The translations under genes were made by a program, and so were the position numbers. A stretch of DNA of 64,000 bases from Sipunculus nudus (taxonomy: Eukaryota; Annelida; Sipuncula; Golfingiida; Sipunculidae). Positions 35,096-47,733 of this stretch are shown piece by piece. The DNA is taken from contig CM049312.1 of the NCBI GenBank assembly GCA_026874595.1, positions 53,449,429 through 53,513,428 on the forward strand, in the 5' to 3' direction. Each line of letters begins with the position of its first letter. Within the stretch, counting starts at the first letter, position 1. The notes below the pieces were generated by a model, which saw only the letters and a list, made by a program, of their open reading frames with translations, made no database searches and was not told the origin of the DNA.

Positions 35096-37900
35096 GGCCA
35101 TGCCGCCATTCGCCTTCGCAGTTATCTCCTGAAATCAGCGCACCGTGGCTTGCTTGAATTTTGCAGGTTGAGAAAAATTTACATCAACGTGTGCATCACA
35201 TACAGCCGTCACCAGCCAGTTTCAATTCGGCCTGTCTCAAACATGCGGTTATTGCAGTCATTTTTGAAAACTCACCATTTCCTTTATAGCTTTATAAACT
35301 TTATATACCTTTTATATACGGTCAACTGTGATTCGTTCAGTCGTAAAAAAATCGAAGATTTTTAATCCTGTTAACTGCGTGTCAGTGTCACATTCAAACT
35401 CGACAGACAACTTGTAACGGTTTACAAATATACAATACGTAGTTGATGGCGAAGTCTTGCTAGGTGGGGCCCATTATTTTAATTAATTCATCGCGACGAC
35501 CTGCCTTCATCTATTAATCATTCATTTCATATTATATGATTACAGCCGCTTTCTATTTATGTTTTGAGATCCGGGTTTGTTTACTCTAGTCAGCACAGTA
35601 TTACACATATCAACAATGGTGAGGTATGTCTACTGCTTCATTTAAAGATTATAAAACCAAAGGTTCGTGTGGCTTAATATCGGTCTAGACCAAAAGTCAT
35701 GAATTATCCGTGATACAAACGGAGGCTATTCCGCTGCCATAACTAACAACTTTTCCTGTATAAATGGGTCATGCCAGACAAACGAGGACCTTTTTCAATA
35801 GATTACGTCCTGGACCTGTTATACGAATTCAGATATATACTAATATTCTATCTGCTTGAGATAAAATGCAAGATATGGATTACGGGTTCGTGAAGCACCT
35901 AGACATTCTCACATTTTAGTGACTCTATTTGGTTTTACAGAAAAGATATGTGAAAGATGCCTCTAAAATGTCCACTAAGTTACCGTCCTGAAAACTGCAA
36001 AACTATTTGAAGGGGTTCCTAAATTGAAAAATATTGGTATTCTCCTATTGTATTGCCCTTTACTTGGAAGAATACAGTGTCCTCTGGAAGTGCAACCTTC
36101 TGCAGCTGATGAACTCTTAACACTGTTTTAGATACTTGGATTTTTCTCTCTGTCCTTTATGGTATCATCCACAACGTTACCCTGACTTTTTAGTTGCATA
36201 AAACCTGCCAGGGTACCTGATATTACATTTGGATAGTCACCAGGTGGCGCCTGAAGTATTTCTGACTGAAAGAAACGTTGAAGATACATGTTCTGAATGC
36301 AGAAGTTCCTCAAGGCGTTGTACAAGGTAAGAAGATCGTACCTTTATTTAACGTCCACAAGGTTACTTATGTTATTCGATTCATGCAGCCGGAATGATCT
36401 TGTAAAACTCACTTATGAAAAGTGCGATATTCGCTAAAGTAATTGAGGATTGTTTAGTGGTAAATGAGCCTACCAGGAATCCAGTGACACGTGATATTTG
36501 AAAAAAATGTCTACTAAGTGACCATATGCTATGTTACTTTTTCAGAGAAACAGAGTAGACAATTTTGGTAACTTAGTAGACGGATAAAATATTTTCGTGC
36601 TTAAGGAGGTACAGATAGTAACTGGTATATAGATTTCAGAAACCCTCTCCTTGAACCATTACAGTTCCATTCATTATGTTATATGGATTGCGATAACAAT
36701 TTAAGACCTTTTTGAGGTTTCAAAGGTAGAGGCGGTGACGTACAGAAATGTAACCTAGTAGACCAAGTACAAAAGTTTATAATTTTTTTTATTCATTTTA
36801 CATGGGTTGTACAACTAGTTATAATAACTAATACGAGTCACGCTTCATGACTCGGATGTTGGCGCTCGGTAGTCGGTAAGTTTGAATCCTCCACGCCAGA
36901 AATACACACAAAACCTTTGTATTATCAAGTGCCAAATATTCCCCCTTTTCTAGTATGAACAGTTCTTAATATCTTTCTTTATGTTGGATTTCATTTGTTG
37001 TGTATTATAATGCTTTAGGTTTCATAATGCCCGTAGAGAAACAACAGATATATAGAAGAGGGGGAACAAGGACCCAGAAAAGAGAACAGAATATATCAGG
37101 AAAGGACGAGAGACGCGAGTGAAGATCAGAATCTTGATTAACTGTTCTAGGATACAGCAGATTTTGGAATAAAGGCGTGATTCCTCAAGGATTAGTTTCT
37201 TTTTCATTCGGTTGAAACTTATAAGAACATGAATAAAAATAGTCACTCCCAAAATAATTTAGTTAGCCAGGGCGGATGGGTGACGGGGGGGGGGGGGGTG
37301 AATCTGGGAAATAAAAAAGTGCTTAATCCTAAAACAGAATACCCTCCCCCTTTGCGCCCCCTATTCTAAAATTCAGTATCTGCCCCTGGTTGGCTTTTAC
37401 ATGCGTGACCATATCAGTTACTCAGTGGAAATGTTAATGTGTCTCCTCAGTTACCATGCTTTCACTAAGTTACTAGCTGTCACTTAAATTGGGAAATATT
37501 CTGTAAATGTTGATATTTAGTTAATATTGCAATGTTGAACGTACAAATGACTTTAATGCAGAAAATAAATTAAAAATTTTCTCTTAACATTTAAAGGCAA
37601 ATTTGTAGATTGAAACCTTTATTTTTAGCTCGGAAAATAAATTAGCGACTTAAAGGCACCAAATTTCTATACATATGATATATTCTTGTGACACTAAGAT
37701 GTGATTTCATTAAAGAGACTTCAGCCTTATCTATTAATAAAAGTACAAGTGTCAGCAGCCTTTTTCCAATGTGCAGCACGCAAGTTCACTTGTCCTTGAC
37801 CTAGTGGACATGATTTTACATTCTTTCCATTTTACAGTAACAATGTATGAAAAGCCAAAGAGGAATAAGCATGGCAACACATACTATCTTGTTCAGAAAT
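35096..37900. other. Intergenic, no gene recognised
   Basis: Contains a 13-G run near 37286-37298 and a tRNA-like scrap near 36850-36900 that was not accepted. No coding similarity seen. Confidence 0.4.
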
Positions 37901-37904
37901 AATT

Positions 37905-38940
37905 TATTAAAAATAATAATAATAATTATATAATAATAATAATAATAATATTTTTTTGTTTGTAAAGCGTAAAATCCACAGTGTTGTGCTCTAAAACGCT
38001 ATTACAAGCAAGCAATTGTATAAAAAATGACTATGAGAAAAATATTCATTATATAAAAATGAAGACAAAAATTAAGATATAACTTAGGCTAGATAAAACA
38101 TGCACATAATCCAGGAATATACATTAACTATGATACCTAACCAGTAAAGAAATTAAACCTATAAAAAAGTAGTTAAAATTACGGTATGGAATTGAAAATC
38201 TGCACATATGCAAAATCACAGCTAATCAAAATATTGCACAAATAAGTATGTCTTAAGCATTTTTTAAAAAGCGGCTAGGCTCTTAGCTTTTATTAATTCT
38301 AAAGGAAATGAATTCCTCAAAGTGGGTCCTGCAACACAAAATGCTCTTTGAGCAACCATGGAAGAATTTTTACGTGGAACAAAAAATAAGTCATGATCGG
38401 CCGACCCGAGGCATCTACCTGGTGTGTACGAATGAATTATATCCTGTTGGTAGACCAGGGGCATGCGATGTTTGGTCTTGAAAAGTAGTGTGGCCAACTT
38501 AAATTTAATGCGCTGACTCACAGGGAGCCAGTGCAGCTCCCGCAATACAGGTGTAATGTGATCATACTTGTCACATCCACTTAGTATACGGGCTGCGCTG
38601 TTCTGAACTGGCTGAAGCCATTGAATTAATGAAGATCGACGGATCCTCAAGAAGTAAAGCATTTCCATAATCTAACTTGGTAGTGCATGACAAAAGCATG
38701 GATCAGGCGCTCAAGAGAACGATGAACCAAATACGCTTTTATTTTATAGATGTTGTGGAGATGCATGTAGGCCACATTGCATATGGTGTGCACATGCTGC
38801 TCATGGTAAAATGGGAATCAAAATAAACACCAAGGCATCAAATCCACTGAGATGGTTGAACTTTGTTCGCCGATTAGAAGATTTGCACATTTAATCTTTG
38901 TCACCAAGTGTTAAGGTGTAATCAGCATCACCTCTGTTTT
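37905..38940 (-). pseudogene. Decayed non-LTR retrotransposon (LINE) 3' fragment
   Basis: The minus-strand frame 38668-38264 encodes NSAARILSG, HITPVLRELHWLPV, RIKFKLATLLFK and a Phe-Pro-Leu-Glu segment, the typical C-terminal part of LINE reverse transcriptase ORF2 (CR1/L2/jockey-like). Upstream, HNIYKIKAYL and RLIHAFV occur in another frame (about 38810-38690), so at least one frameshift is present. A stop interrupts AAF..KMLKTYLF after 38264. (AAT)n at 37912-37950 may be the 3' microsatellite tail. Dead copy. Confidence 0.8.
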
Positions 38941-41708
38941 ATCATCTCTTATATAGTAAAGTACACAAAAGCATAATAGGTTGTCTGTTGTTTATAAAAA
39001 GTCGCTACCCTAAAATTCGTCATTTGTCTGGAAAGACCTAAATATGTCCCGGAAACCACAATTGATCATCATGCAGTTGTGGCTAAGCGTAATTACGTTA
39101 GTGGAACGATCTTTCCCCGCCGATAAAGCTGATGTAATCCATGCAGTTAAAAAATCACAGACAGGAAATGCTTATAACATGTATCATAACATCGCTTTTT
39201 TAAATAAATTCAATTTTTTCCCTCTCCCTGTACTGTTAATTAGGTTTTACGATTTTGGTTGGGTGCATTCTATTTCCTGGTACCTGAAAACCCGTCTTGT
39301 ACTCATTTTGACAGACTGACAGACAAAATTGTACTAAATAAACATAACTTCGCGAATCTGAACTTTCGGGCAATTGCGATGGAGATCTCTGCCAAATGAA
39401 GTTGTTAGACGAATTCTACTGAATTGGCAAACGGTTAAACTAAAAAATGTATAATTGAACATTATACCCTTCAGCACAGAATTATAAATAATTTGTATGA
39501 CAAATGAAAATGGCTTTGAATACAATTGTTTAATTCATATGTAAACTATGACGTGACCATCGTTGACCATTTGATAAATAGAACCGTTCTTATTCATTCA
39601 CCAAGACGGCGAGAAGGAATAAGTGTGAGTTAAAGGACTGTCGAATTAGCAGTGTCTGTAAGTGATACACTATAGTGATTTATGTGCATCGTATTGTGCA
39701 AGAATAAATAGGATCATATCATAACTTGTAGATATGCCATTGATTTTTTAATATATAGAGGCAGAGAAAAAAAACGAGAAGCGTTTCAGACAGTTAATTT
39801 CAGAGAGAGCGAACAAGGTTGCTTCGAACCTGTTTGCTAAATAAGCTTCGACAGGGGAACCTGATCTAGATATATGCATTGACATCAATCTACAATAAAA
39901 GGGAAGAACTTTTTGTTTATTTATCGAGCGGATAATGCGGTAACAGTTTGCTATAAAAGTTTATGAAAAAAATTGAAATTTTTGTATCAATTTCTGTCAG
40001 TGGTATCGAAATACGTACTGATTCATATCAGAGCCAACATATATCATATTTTTGAACTTGCATCGTTCGATGTATCGGTCTATCGTGCCAGTCCCCCTGA
40101 GGAGCTTTCCAAGAGTTTGCAATGTGCATCCTTGATCATGGAAGTACCAAGTGGTGCTGTCGTGGAGGCTTTTGTTTTGAAACTTCAGACTGGATGGACG
40201 TGCTTGAGTAACAACTACCGAGATCAAATCTTTACAAGGTAAGGGTTGACTTCAGCTATGACAGCCTGGTTATATTTTCTGGATACAATGAGTGTGTTGG
40301 TCCGCCAAGGGGTCTCAGCTTGCATACAAAGCTCAGATGACACAGCATGAAATATTGGAGGTTGAAAATAAAATGTTATAATCTGAAAATCTAGGGGGAG
40401 TCGTGTCCTCTTTAACCCTTGGATTGTCATCCCGGTTCATTTTGCAAGGGAGTTCAGGTGGATGTATTCTTTTAGAGAGACGAAAACTTGTTCATTTAGT
40501 CTCGCCGGCACTGGGGCTGCAATTAATCGGCTTTAATTCAACTGGGGTTCCGTTCGAGAGGCCAACTCTAATGTATTCGGGGCAGACAGCCACGAACCTC
40601 GGAGCTGAGCACACGTATATAAAATGCTCTTTGAAATCTGTGAAACCTGTGAAAATCAGAAACCCTGAGGCTTAAGTTTTAAACGTTGAAATGTGCAGTA
40701 TTGCAGCTGTTAGTGTGGGGGCATATGTCACCGAGTAATTTTTCCCTGTAAAAAGTGGACACCCTACATTTTTGTGATCCTTAGACCCTAAACTATACCA
40801 AAAAAAATATGGTGCCAATTTTTCTAAAGTGGTTTTGTCATTTTTCCAGGTCGAATTTGATTTTAGAGCAAAAATTGAGGACCATTATATATAAATATTT
40901 CATACAGAGAGATATTTAGCAACAAAACACCTCAAAATGGTTAGTTAGATATATTTCATCACAATAACTTAGACTAGACACTCAAATACTGCGTTAAGAC
41001 GTTTATTACAATATTAGAGAGCACCCGTAGAGCGCAAACCTCCGCCAACACATGGATCCGCATCAAGATCAATCAGACTAATCATGAAAATTAATCAGCT
41101 GTTGTTTGTCCGCCAGTATATTGTTCTACAAAATTTCATTGATGAATTCAATAAAAAAATTCATATAGAGACAACAAGGTATCCTTGGGTAGTTTGTGCA
41201 ATGTACATATGGCGGACCACTTGCTGGTTTCAGGCAACCTGTATCGTATACATTATGGCTGCACTTTCCTTGGTTTTTACCAGTGCTTAATATTTGCTTC
41301 ATTTTTACATAACATATGAAAATGGCCCTGTTATTCTTCCATTTGATATGATTTTGTTATTGCGTCATCCTGTTGTTCGATTATTACATCACCAACATCA
41401 CTATCTGCTCGCTGATAGTGAAGGTATAGAGACCCGCCTCTTCCGGTTAGTTCATCCAAAGTATATTTAAAGGTTCCTAAGGAATTATAGGGAGTATTTT
41501 TATATTTTGGTCATAATCCAAGAAATAATTTGTAAAATTTTAAGGCGTATGACTTATTTTTTTTACATATTTTGTGAAGAATAAACAACAGAAAAAGGAC
41601 AATTTTGACTGGATTTAGTGCCAGATCCTCACTAACCCAACCCAAAGTTTTAGGAAATTCTACCTAGTCCACCCTTCACAGTGAAACGGAGTACATATTA
41701 AGAAGCAA

Positions 41709-41757
<49 letters not shown>

Positions 41758-43200
41758 TTGTTCATATAACCTGACTCTGTGCGGGCAATAGCATATCATT
41801 TGGGAGCAATTATTCCTTCTGTGGAGTAGCTATTTTCATCAGTTATTTACAGACATTTCTTTACAGACATTTACAGTAGATTGAGACATGTAAAGGACAG
41901 ATAATCAACATTGAATGAAATGCATGTTTTGCTGCAGAATTAATTAAGGAGAGTGTTTTGAAAAACAAAACAAAGGGACCTTAAAAATTTAGAATTTTAG
42001 AAAAATCCTGTTGAAGGAAACAAACTTGAAGTAAATATCAAATCATAACAAAAAAAAGTGTCATCATTAGTCATAATGTTATCGAACGTGTTTACAGTTG
42101 TTCTTCTATCCCATCTTTAACCCCCCCGCACCCCTCCGATGGTCTATTTTTTTAATCTAATTTGTTTGGTGGGCCAATTTCTTTTATACATTTATCGGAA
42201 TATGAAACCGAGGCATTCAGGTTATACCTGTACAATAACAAAAACGGACAAACAAATCTTAACAAAAACTATGGTAAAACCAATGGTAAAGTTTAAATAT
42301 AACAATGGTAAAGTTAAATGCTGGTTATTGTTGAATTCTTGTCGCTTTTTCATTATCCTTAAATGACCTGTGATGGCACAGTGGCTACATAGGCTGTTCC
42401 ATCCGTCGGAGCAAGACCACTGGTACAACATTCATTTTTTAATGAAAATAGTAATATGTAGACAATGAGTAGCACCCAGCTTGTACTATCTATATATAAT
42501 GCGAATTATGAAATAAAGAATCATGAAAAGTCTATTCTTATATTTTATAAAATCTGGCTGGTTATGTCATTAAATGCAGGGTATGTCGGATGCAACAGCG
42601 AAATGTATACATCTTTGATTGGAGCCCATGTTTATTTTTATCATTTTATACCAAATAACTCCAGACAAAAAATTAAAGCATTTTATTACTGCTTAACTAA
42701 TGCTCGTTTTCCCTTAAATTGTGACCAAGAACAATTTTGATTGCACAAGCTAACAAAATGACACGTGCCTTATACAATACACAAATGCCTTGAATGTAAT
42801 TAAAGGTGTTTGCATTTCTTTTTGGTTATTGTAATTTTAATAAAGGCCATAAAAACAGTAACAAAATTGTTATGGTTATAATATGGGGACCGGTATAGAG
42901 GAAGTCAACATTAAGGTTGTTTTACCAGCACATACAATACCCTTTTAAGTACATTGAACTTTTCTGAAACGGCACATGTTCAAGTAATTTTCAAGGAACC
43001 AAGTCTCAAAGAATCTGAGCTTAGTTCGTGTTTTTACTGCAGGTCCAACTTACTGCTTAATGATCTCACCTAAATAATGAATTGTTAAAAAGAAGATATA
43101 ATTAAATCATTTTTTGTACGTTCATTTGGCAAATGTTAAAATTAAATATTAAAACCTGTCTTGTAAAACAATATTTTATTTAAAATGATTTTGCAAGAAA
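38941..43200. other. Intergenic, mostly unassigned; (AAT)n tract at 41710-41755
   Basis: A plus-strand open frame at 39973-40242 ending ..FTR before a consensus donor (gtaagg) and another at 40403-40675 are exon-like in base composition, but no product is recognised. The AAT tract is a simple microsatellite. Nothing else supported. Confidence 0.35.
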
Positions 43201-43221
43201 AAACCATTGGGTAGGAATGCA

Positions 43222-43256
43222 TCACATCTCTCTCTCTTTCTGTCTCTCTCCTTCTC

Positions 43257-43329
<73 letters not shown>

Positions 43330-43330
43330 G

Positions 43331-43361
<31 letters not shown>

Positions 43362-43363
43362 AA
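43222..43363. repeat. Compound microsatellite (TC)n(TA)n(TG)n
   Basis: Consecutive CT, TA and TG tracts. A second AT tract lies at 43525-43560. Confidence 0.95.
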
Positions 43364-43522
43364 TTATACAAATAGACGGATCAAATTTTGTCAGACATTT
43401 TTACTACTACGTAGTTTCGTGCAACGTGCTGCACTCATCACTGTCTGATTGATTATATAGCCCTGATTTGTCATACCATTGAGCACTCTAGCAGTTGCTA
43501 ATTGCAGTAAACCATTAGATTA

Positions 43523-43563
<41 letters not shown>

Positions 43564-43572
43564 CTAAGTATA

Positions 43573-43694
43573 ATGATTAGTGGTATAGCCGTGTTAGTCT
43601 GTAGTGGAAGTGTAGGTTTGGAGTAAGAGTTATGCCTTTTAGATAGACTAATATCAATAAACATGTTACTATCTAAAAGGCGTCACTCTTACTC
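43573..43694. repeat. Hairpin repeat with a SINE-tail-like motif
   Basis: 25-bp inverted arms (43621-43645 and 43669-43693, core CCTTTTAGATA / TATCTAAAAGG) with a 23-nt loop, preceded by GTATAGCCGTGTTAGTCTGTA. The latter resembles an 'acagactaacacggct' motif I recall from repeats of many animals. Confidence 0.5.
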
Positions 43695-43699
43695 TCTCT

Positions 43700-46600
43700 C
43701 TCTACACACACACACATATGTGTGTGTCTGTCATTCATTTTTACCTCAATGTATAGGAAAATTAAGTGTCTAAGAAACTACACGGGTGTAGTATCCTTAT
43801 GGGATAGCTTAAATGACTAGAGATTACCATTGCTTCATTAGTTTGGCAAAACCATCCTTGTACACGGACTTACAATTTCCAATTCACCTGTTTCATTTAT
43901 TGTTATGGTTCTGTGTGTGAGTAAACACAGTCCACGTGTGTCTGTGTACCATAAAAAAAAACATAACTAGAGGTCGTCTGTTTTTTGCGCGTGCACAACT
44001 CCCAAACAAGGAGAAATGATATGGAAGATAAAAAAAAGATACACTATTGGGATGCTTGAGAAAATCTTGATTTGTAAAGTAGCGCGGTTTGGCCGGCAGG
44101 TGCCATGCGCGCTATGTTTACATTTGTACCACTGATCTCGCAAACCTAAAATTACTTGTGTACAGGAGTACTCAAATGGTTTACAATGTAATATTAGCAG
44201 ATACCAAAATATTTTAAGGAGAAAAAAAACAAGCTATGTGTATTAAGCATTTAACACTATATGTGTTTATCAAATATACTTGGTATGTGAATAGGTACGT
44301 TTAATATAACCAAAAAATAATTTTTGACAATCCCAAACTAGTCCGAGAACTAAGTTTATGTGTTTAGTATGTAAATACATTCCAAAAAGAACCTTTCCTA
44401 TCCTCTTGTCCCAGCTAACTTTGTTTATGTTTCGGTCAAAGTTTATTAATTTAACATTTTAAATACTATTTTAATACAAGCTGAAAGACATGTCAAAACT
44501 GAATAAAAAAATTGGCACCATGTTTTTAAGGCTTCATTGAAAGGTGAAGAACAAAAATGCATGGGGTGTCACATTTTTACAAACAAAATTTATTCAGGAC
44601 GAATTTGCTACATATGCCCCTACACTATATCAAAGGGACACACTACTCAACCGGGACAAGCTACCTGGAGGGGCAGCTCGGACCACGTGACACATGAGGC
44701 TGGGGCCGGCTTGACCCCGTACAACCACGCGGAGAGCTCGAGGCTGAGATCGATCGGGCATTGTTCGATATTGAGGTCTGGTAAGCCCTTAACCTGATTG
44801 TTGGCTTCTTGATAACGGAGCTGGTGATATTGCAACCTCTTAATGTATGTCATTTGATTTCGGTAGTGTTACCCCGTAATTCCTGAATTACTACTTTAAT
44901 ATCCACAGCACGTCTTTTATAAAGGTTTTCATACGTCAAAGGCTACCGCATGTCGGCATCATTGTTCATCAATTTATTCCTGTAATTTCATAAAGTTGTC
45001 TCTTTTTTCGGCACTCACGAGCCCGGGACGACAGGGCCACGACCGTTTACTTACTTGGCTACCGGTAACGCCCAGAAGCAGGCCGTCTGATACACTAGGC
45101 GACGTGAGGCACAGCGGCTGAGGCCATATAAATTATATTAAATAAATGTAGATACCAAACCGCATTCTTGTTATTTGTCATATGCCTTCCAGCCTTTAAT
45201 TTGGTAGGAAAGAACTCAATCACGAATTTTCGTGACACTACAGGAAGTCAACCATGCAAGATCACGGAGTGTACATAAAATACTTCACCTAATAGCAAAT
45301 TATTAAACAATTCACTGTAGTTAAAGCATGGCCACTGGGCCAGTCTGTCCGGATCACAGATTTGTAAATGTCTTGTCCTCACACCACCATCTACACTCCT
45401 TATACAGTGGTCGCATTCCATTCCTGGTGATCAGTTTCATGATATTCAGGAATTAAACCGATCATCATCGTAAAAGCAAAATGTTATGATAAGAGAATCG
45501 GTAGGATCATGCTCTTGACACTAACAGCCATTCATCCAATGATTAAATTTATAGGCGTGCATAGAAAGAACGGATAACTCGAAACAACGAAATGTGTTTT
45601 GAACTTTAATACTGTACCGTATATTATCGCATTGCCTATATCACTGAATTACTGTTAATAATGTTATCAGCTGCCATGTAATCAAGTTGTATATGTATAG
45701 ACCTTTATTAACATATATAGACCTTAATATTATGGAATTTTATTTAAGATTATATCAACATCCAGTGATGCATCTGTTTCTAATTTACAGAAACCTTAAT
45801 CACGCATGCAAAAATTTATAAATCCTCTGGTGATCCTTCCAGTAAAAAATGACACCCGTTAAGCATACCAAGTCCCGAGCGTCATGAAAATGAGTCATTT
45901 GTTTCTATAGGGTATCCTCGTGATATTTTTCTTAAATATTACATGATGATTAACATAATTTGCCCTTACCTTTCATATTCATGATTTCAGTATTGTTTAA
46001 AGTTTTAACCACTGGCAAGATCTATTTTTTTTCATGAACTTCGTTTATGATGTAAATATTTATAATTAAAGATGTAAATATTTATAATTTTTAATATGTG
46101 AAACATGAAAATATATAAATTTTTAAATAGGCGCGTCCAATATCTTTGACCAAAAAAAATCCTAAACCTATCAAAATAAAGCTAACAAATATCGGTATCA
46201 TAATCTCTTTCAAACTGCATTCTTATTGCACCATTACAGACCAAATTTTCAAAGCAGGGTGACAGCTCTTCTCATACCGCCCCCCCCCCCCCCCACCGGC
46301 AACTCGCGTTCCGTTTATGCCGCTTCCCTTCTATATCTGTCCCTGAAGCGTACTGCGTTTTTTATGATATATTACATTCTATGGCGAGTTCTGGATTAAC
46401 TAGAGAATTCACACTTTAAAGGGGCCCAATCACCTATCTGTCCTTTAGAAACTAAAGGTAATCCCTTGGAGCTATTACAAAAATAGGCCAGAAAACGTGG
46501 ATATCACCGCACACAGGCTGCTTGTTTTCTTTATATCAACGTGTTTATAATATGTAGGGGCCCACCACAATAATTTAAACAAATTCAACAAGAGCCTGTA

Positions 46601-47199
46601 GCGGCAAGTCAGATAAGCCACACCTTTACAAATGGCGTTTTGCAACAAGTGACCTTTCTACCTCAGCGTGTTTGCAACCTACCACCTAAGGTTACAAGTT
46701 TTCCCATTTATAAACACTGCTGTGTTTACAAACATGTTGTTGATAAACAAATTCATACATCCTTCACGGAGGCCTTATAAGAACTTTTCATAACCAGAAC
46801 TACCCTTAGATCATTAATATATAAACAGAGGAAACCATAAATCACATAAATTCTTTAACAAAATGTAGCTGAATGTGCACCTTTAATAATACAGATAAAA
46901 CACATTAACAAGTGACCAACGGCATCCAGCTGTGACCTGTGACACTGAGACCTTACATCAACTGAGAATTTAGGTCTGAAGCAATAAAAAAGGTTTGCAC
47001 ACAAGATATGATCACCTTATTTCCTAAATTATCGAGAGAAAATTTGAATTACAAACTTGATGCATGTTATCGTGTTTGTTGGCAGACGACGGAGTCAATC
47101 ACATATACTAAACAGCATGAAAAAAAAAGCAAAACAAATTTCCTAATAACCTGATCATTACTTCCCGATAAATCTGGTTGTCATTAAAATAATTACAGA

Positions 47200-47252
<53 letters not shown>

Positions 47253-47494
47253 CTTAAGAATCGATTTGTTAATTTTATCAAGAACGCCATCGTTTATGCC
47301 ATATTTTAATTAATACATACGTGGCCAATTTTAATGATAACTAATAAATATCACCTTTGACTTGCCTAAGATTTTTTATCCTTATAGTATTTTTTTTGCA
47401 TGTTGTTGCACTTGGTTTCAAGGGATCTTTCTGATTGGCCCAAAGCCCCTCCCTCTACAAAATCACCCGCTTTGCTTTGCATGCAAAGACTGGT
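43700..47494. other. Intergenic, no gene recognised
   Basis: A GC-richer patch at about 44640-44800 and a 16-C tract near 46279-46294. No coding similarity or repeat family identified. Confidence 0.4.
47204..47252. repeat. (AT)n microsatellite
   Basis: Long uninterrupted AT run. Further AT tracts occur at 52067-52129, 52260-52311, 61676-61719 (followed by (GA)n) and 61943-61988. Confidence 0.97.
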
Positions 47495-47500
47495 TTTATT
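47495..47500 (-). terminator. Candidate SLC13-like polyadenylation signal
   Basis: AATAAA on the minus strand, 45 bp beyond the stop codon at 47545. This would give a very short 3' UTR; other downstream signals are possible. Confidence 0.35.
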
Positions 47501-47544
47501 GATGGGTGAATCTGAATAGTCATTCTAAATCCTTAACGATACTT

Positions 47545-47733
47545 TCAGCTGCCAGTTAAGTTATATGCAGGCGTGGTAAAATTTGTGATGGAAGTTTGAT
47601 TGACCGGAGGAGGCGTCGAAGCCCACGCCCACTTCGGAAACTGGTCCAGCTTAAAGTAGGCCATGCCATAAGTATTGATGCTGAGTGTCAATATGCAGAT
47701 GCAAATCAGATTCATAAACACGCCACACTTGAC
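47545..47733 (-). CDS. SLC13A-like: SLC13-like last coding exon
   Basis: Acceptor tattgcag, TGA at 47545-47547. Encodes [30 protein letters not shown] and a tail with NQT, NFT and NLT sequons, as expected for the extracellular C-terminus of this family. Confidence 0.94.
   Translation of the reverse strand, partial: VKCGVFMNLICICILTLSINTYGMAYFKLDQFPKWAWASTPPPVNQTSITNFTTPAYNLTGS

Noticed and set aside
36850-36900. tRNA-like stretch with GTTTGAATCC (box B)
   Set aside because: No convincing box A, acceptor stem or anticodon arm could be drawn.
43207-43452. ORF with (SL)n(YI)n composition
   Set aside because: Translation of the compound microsatellite.
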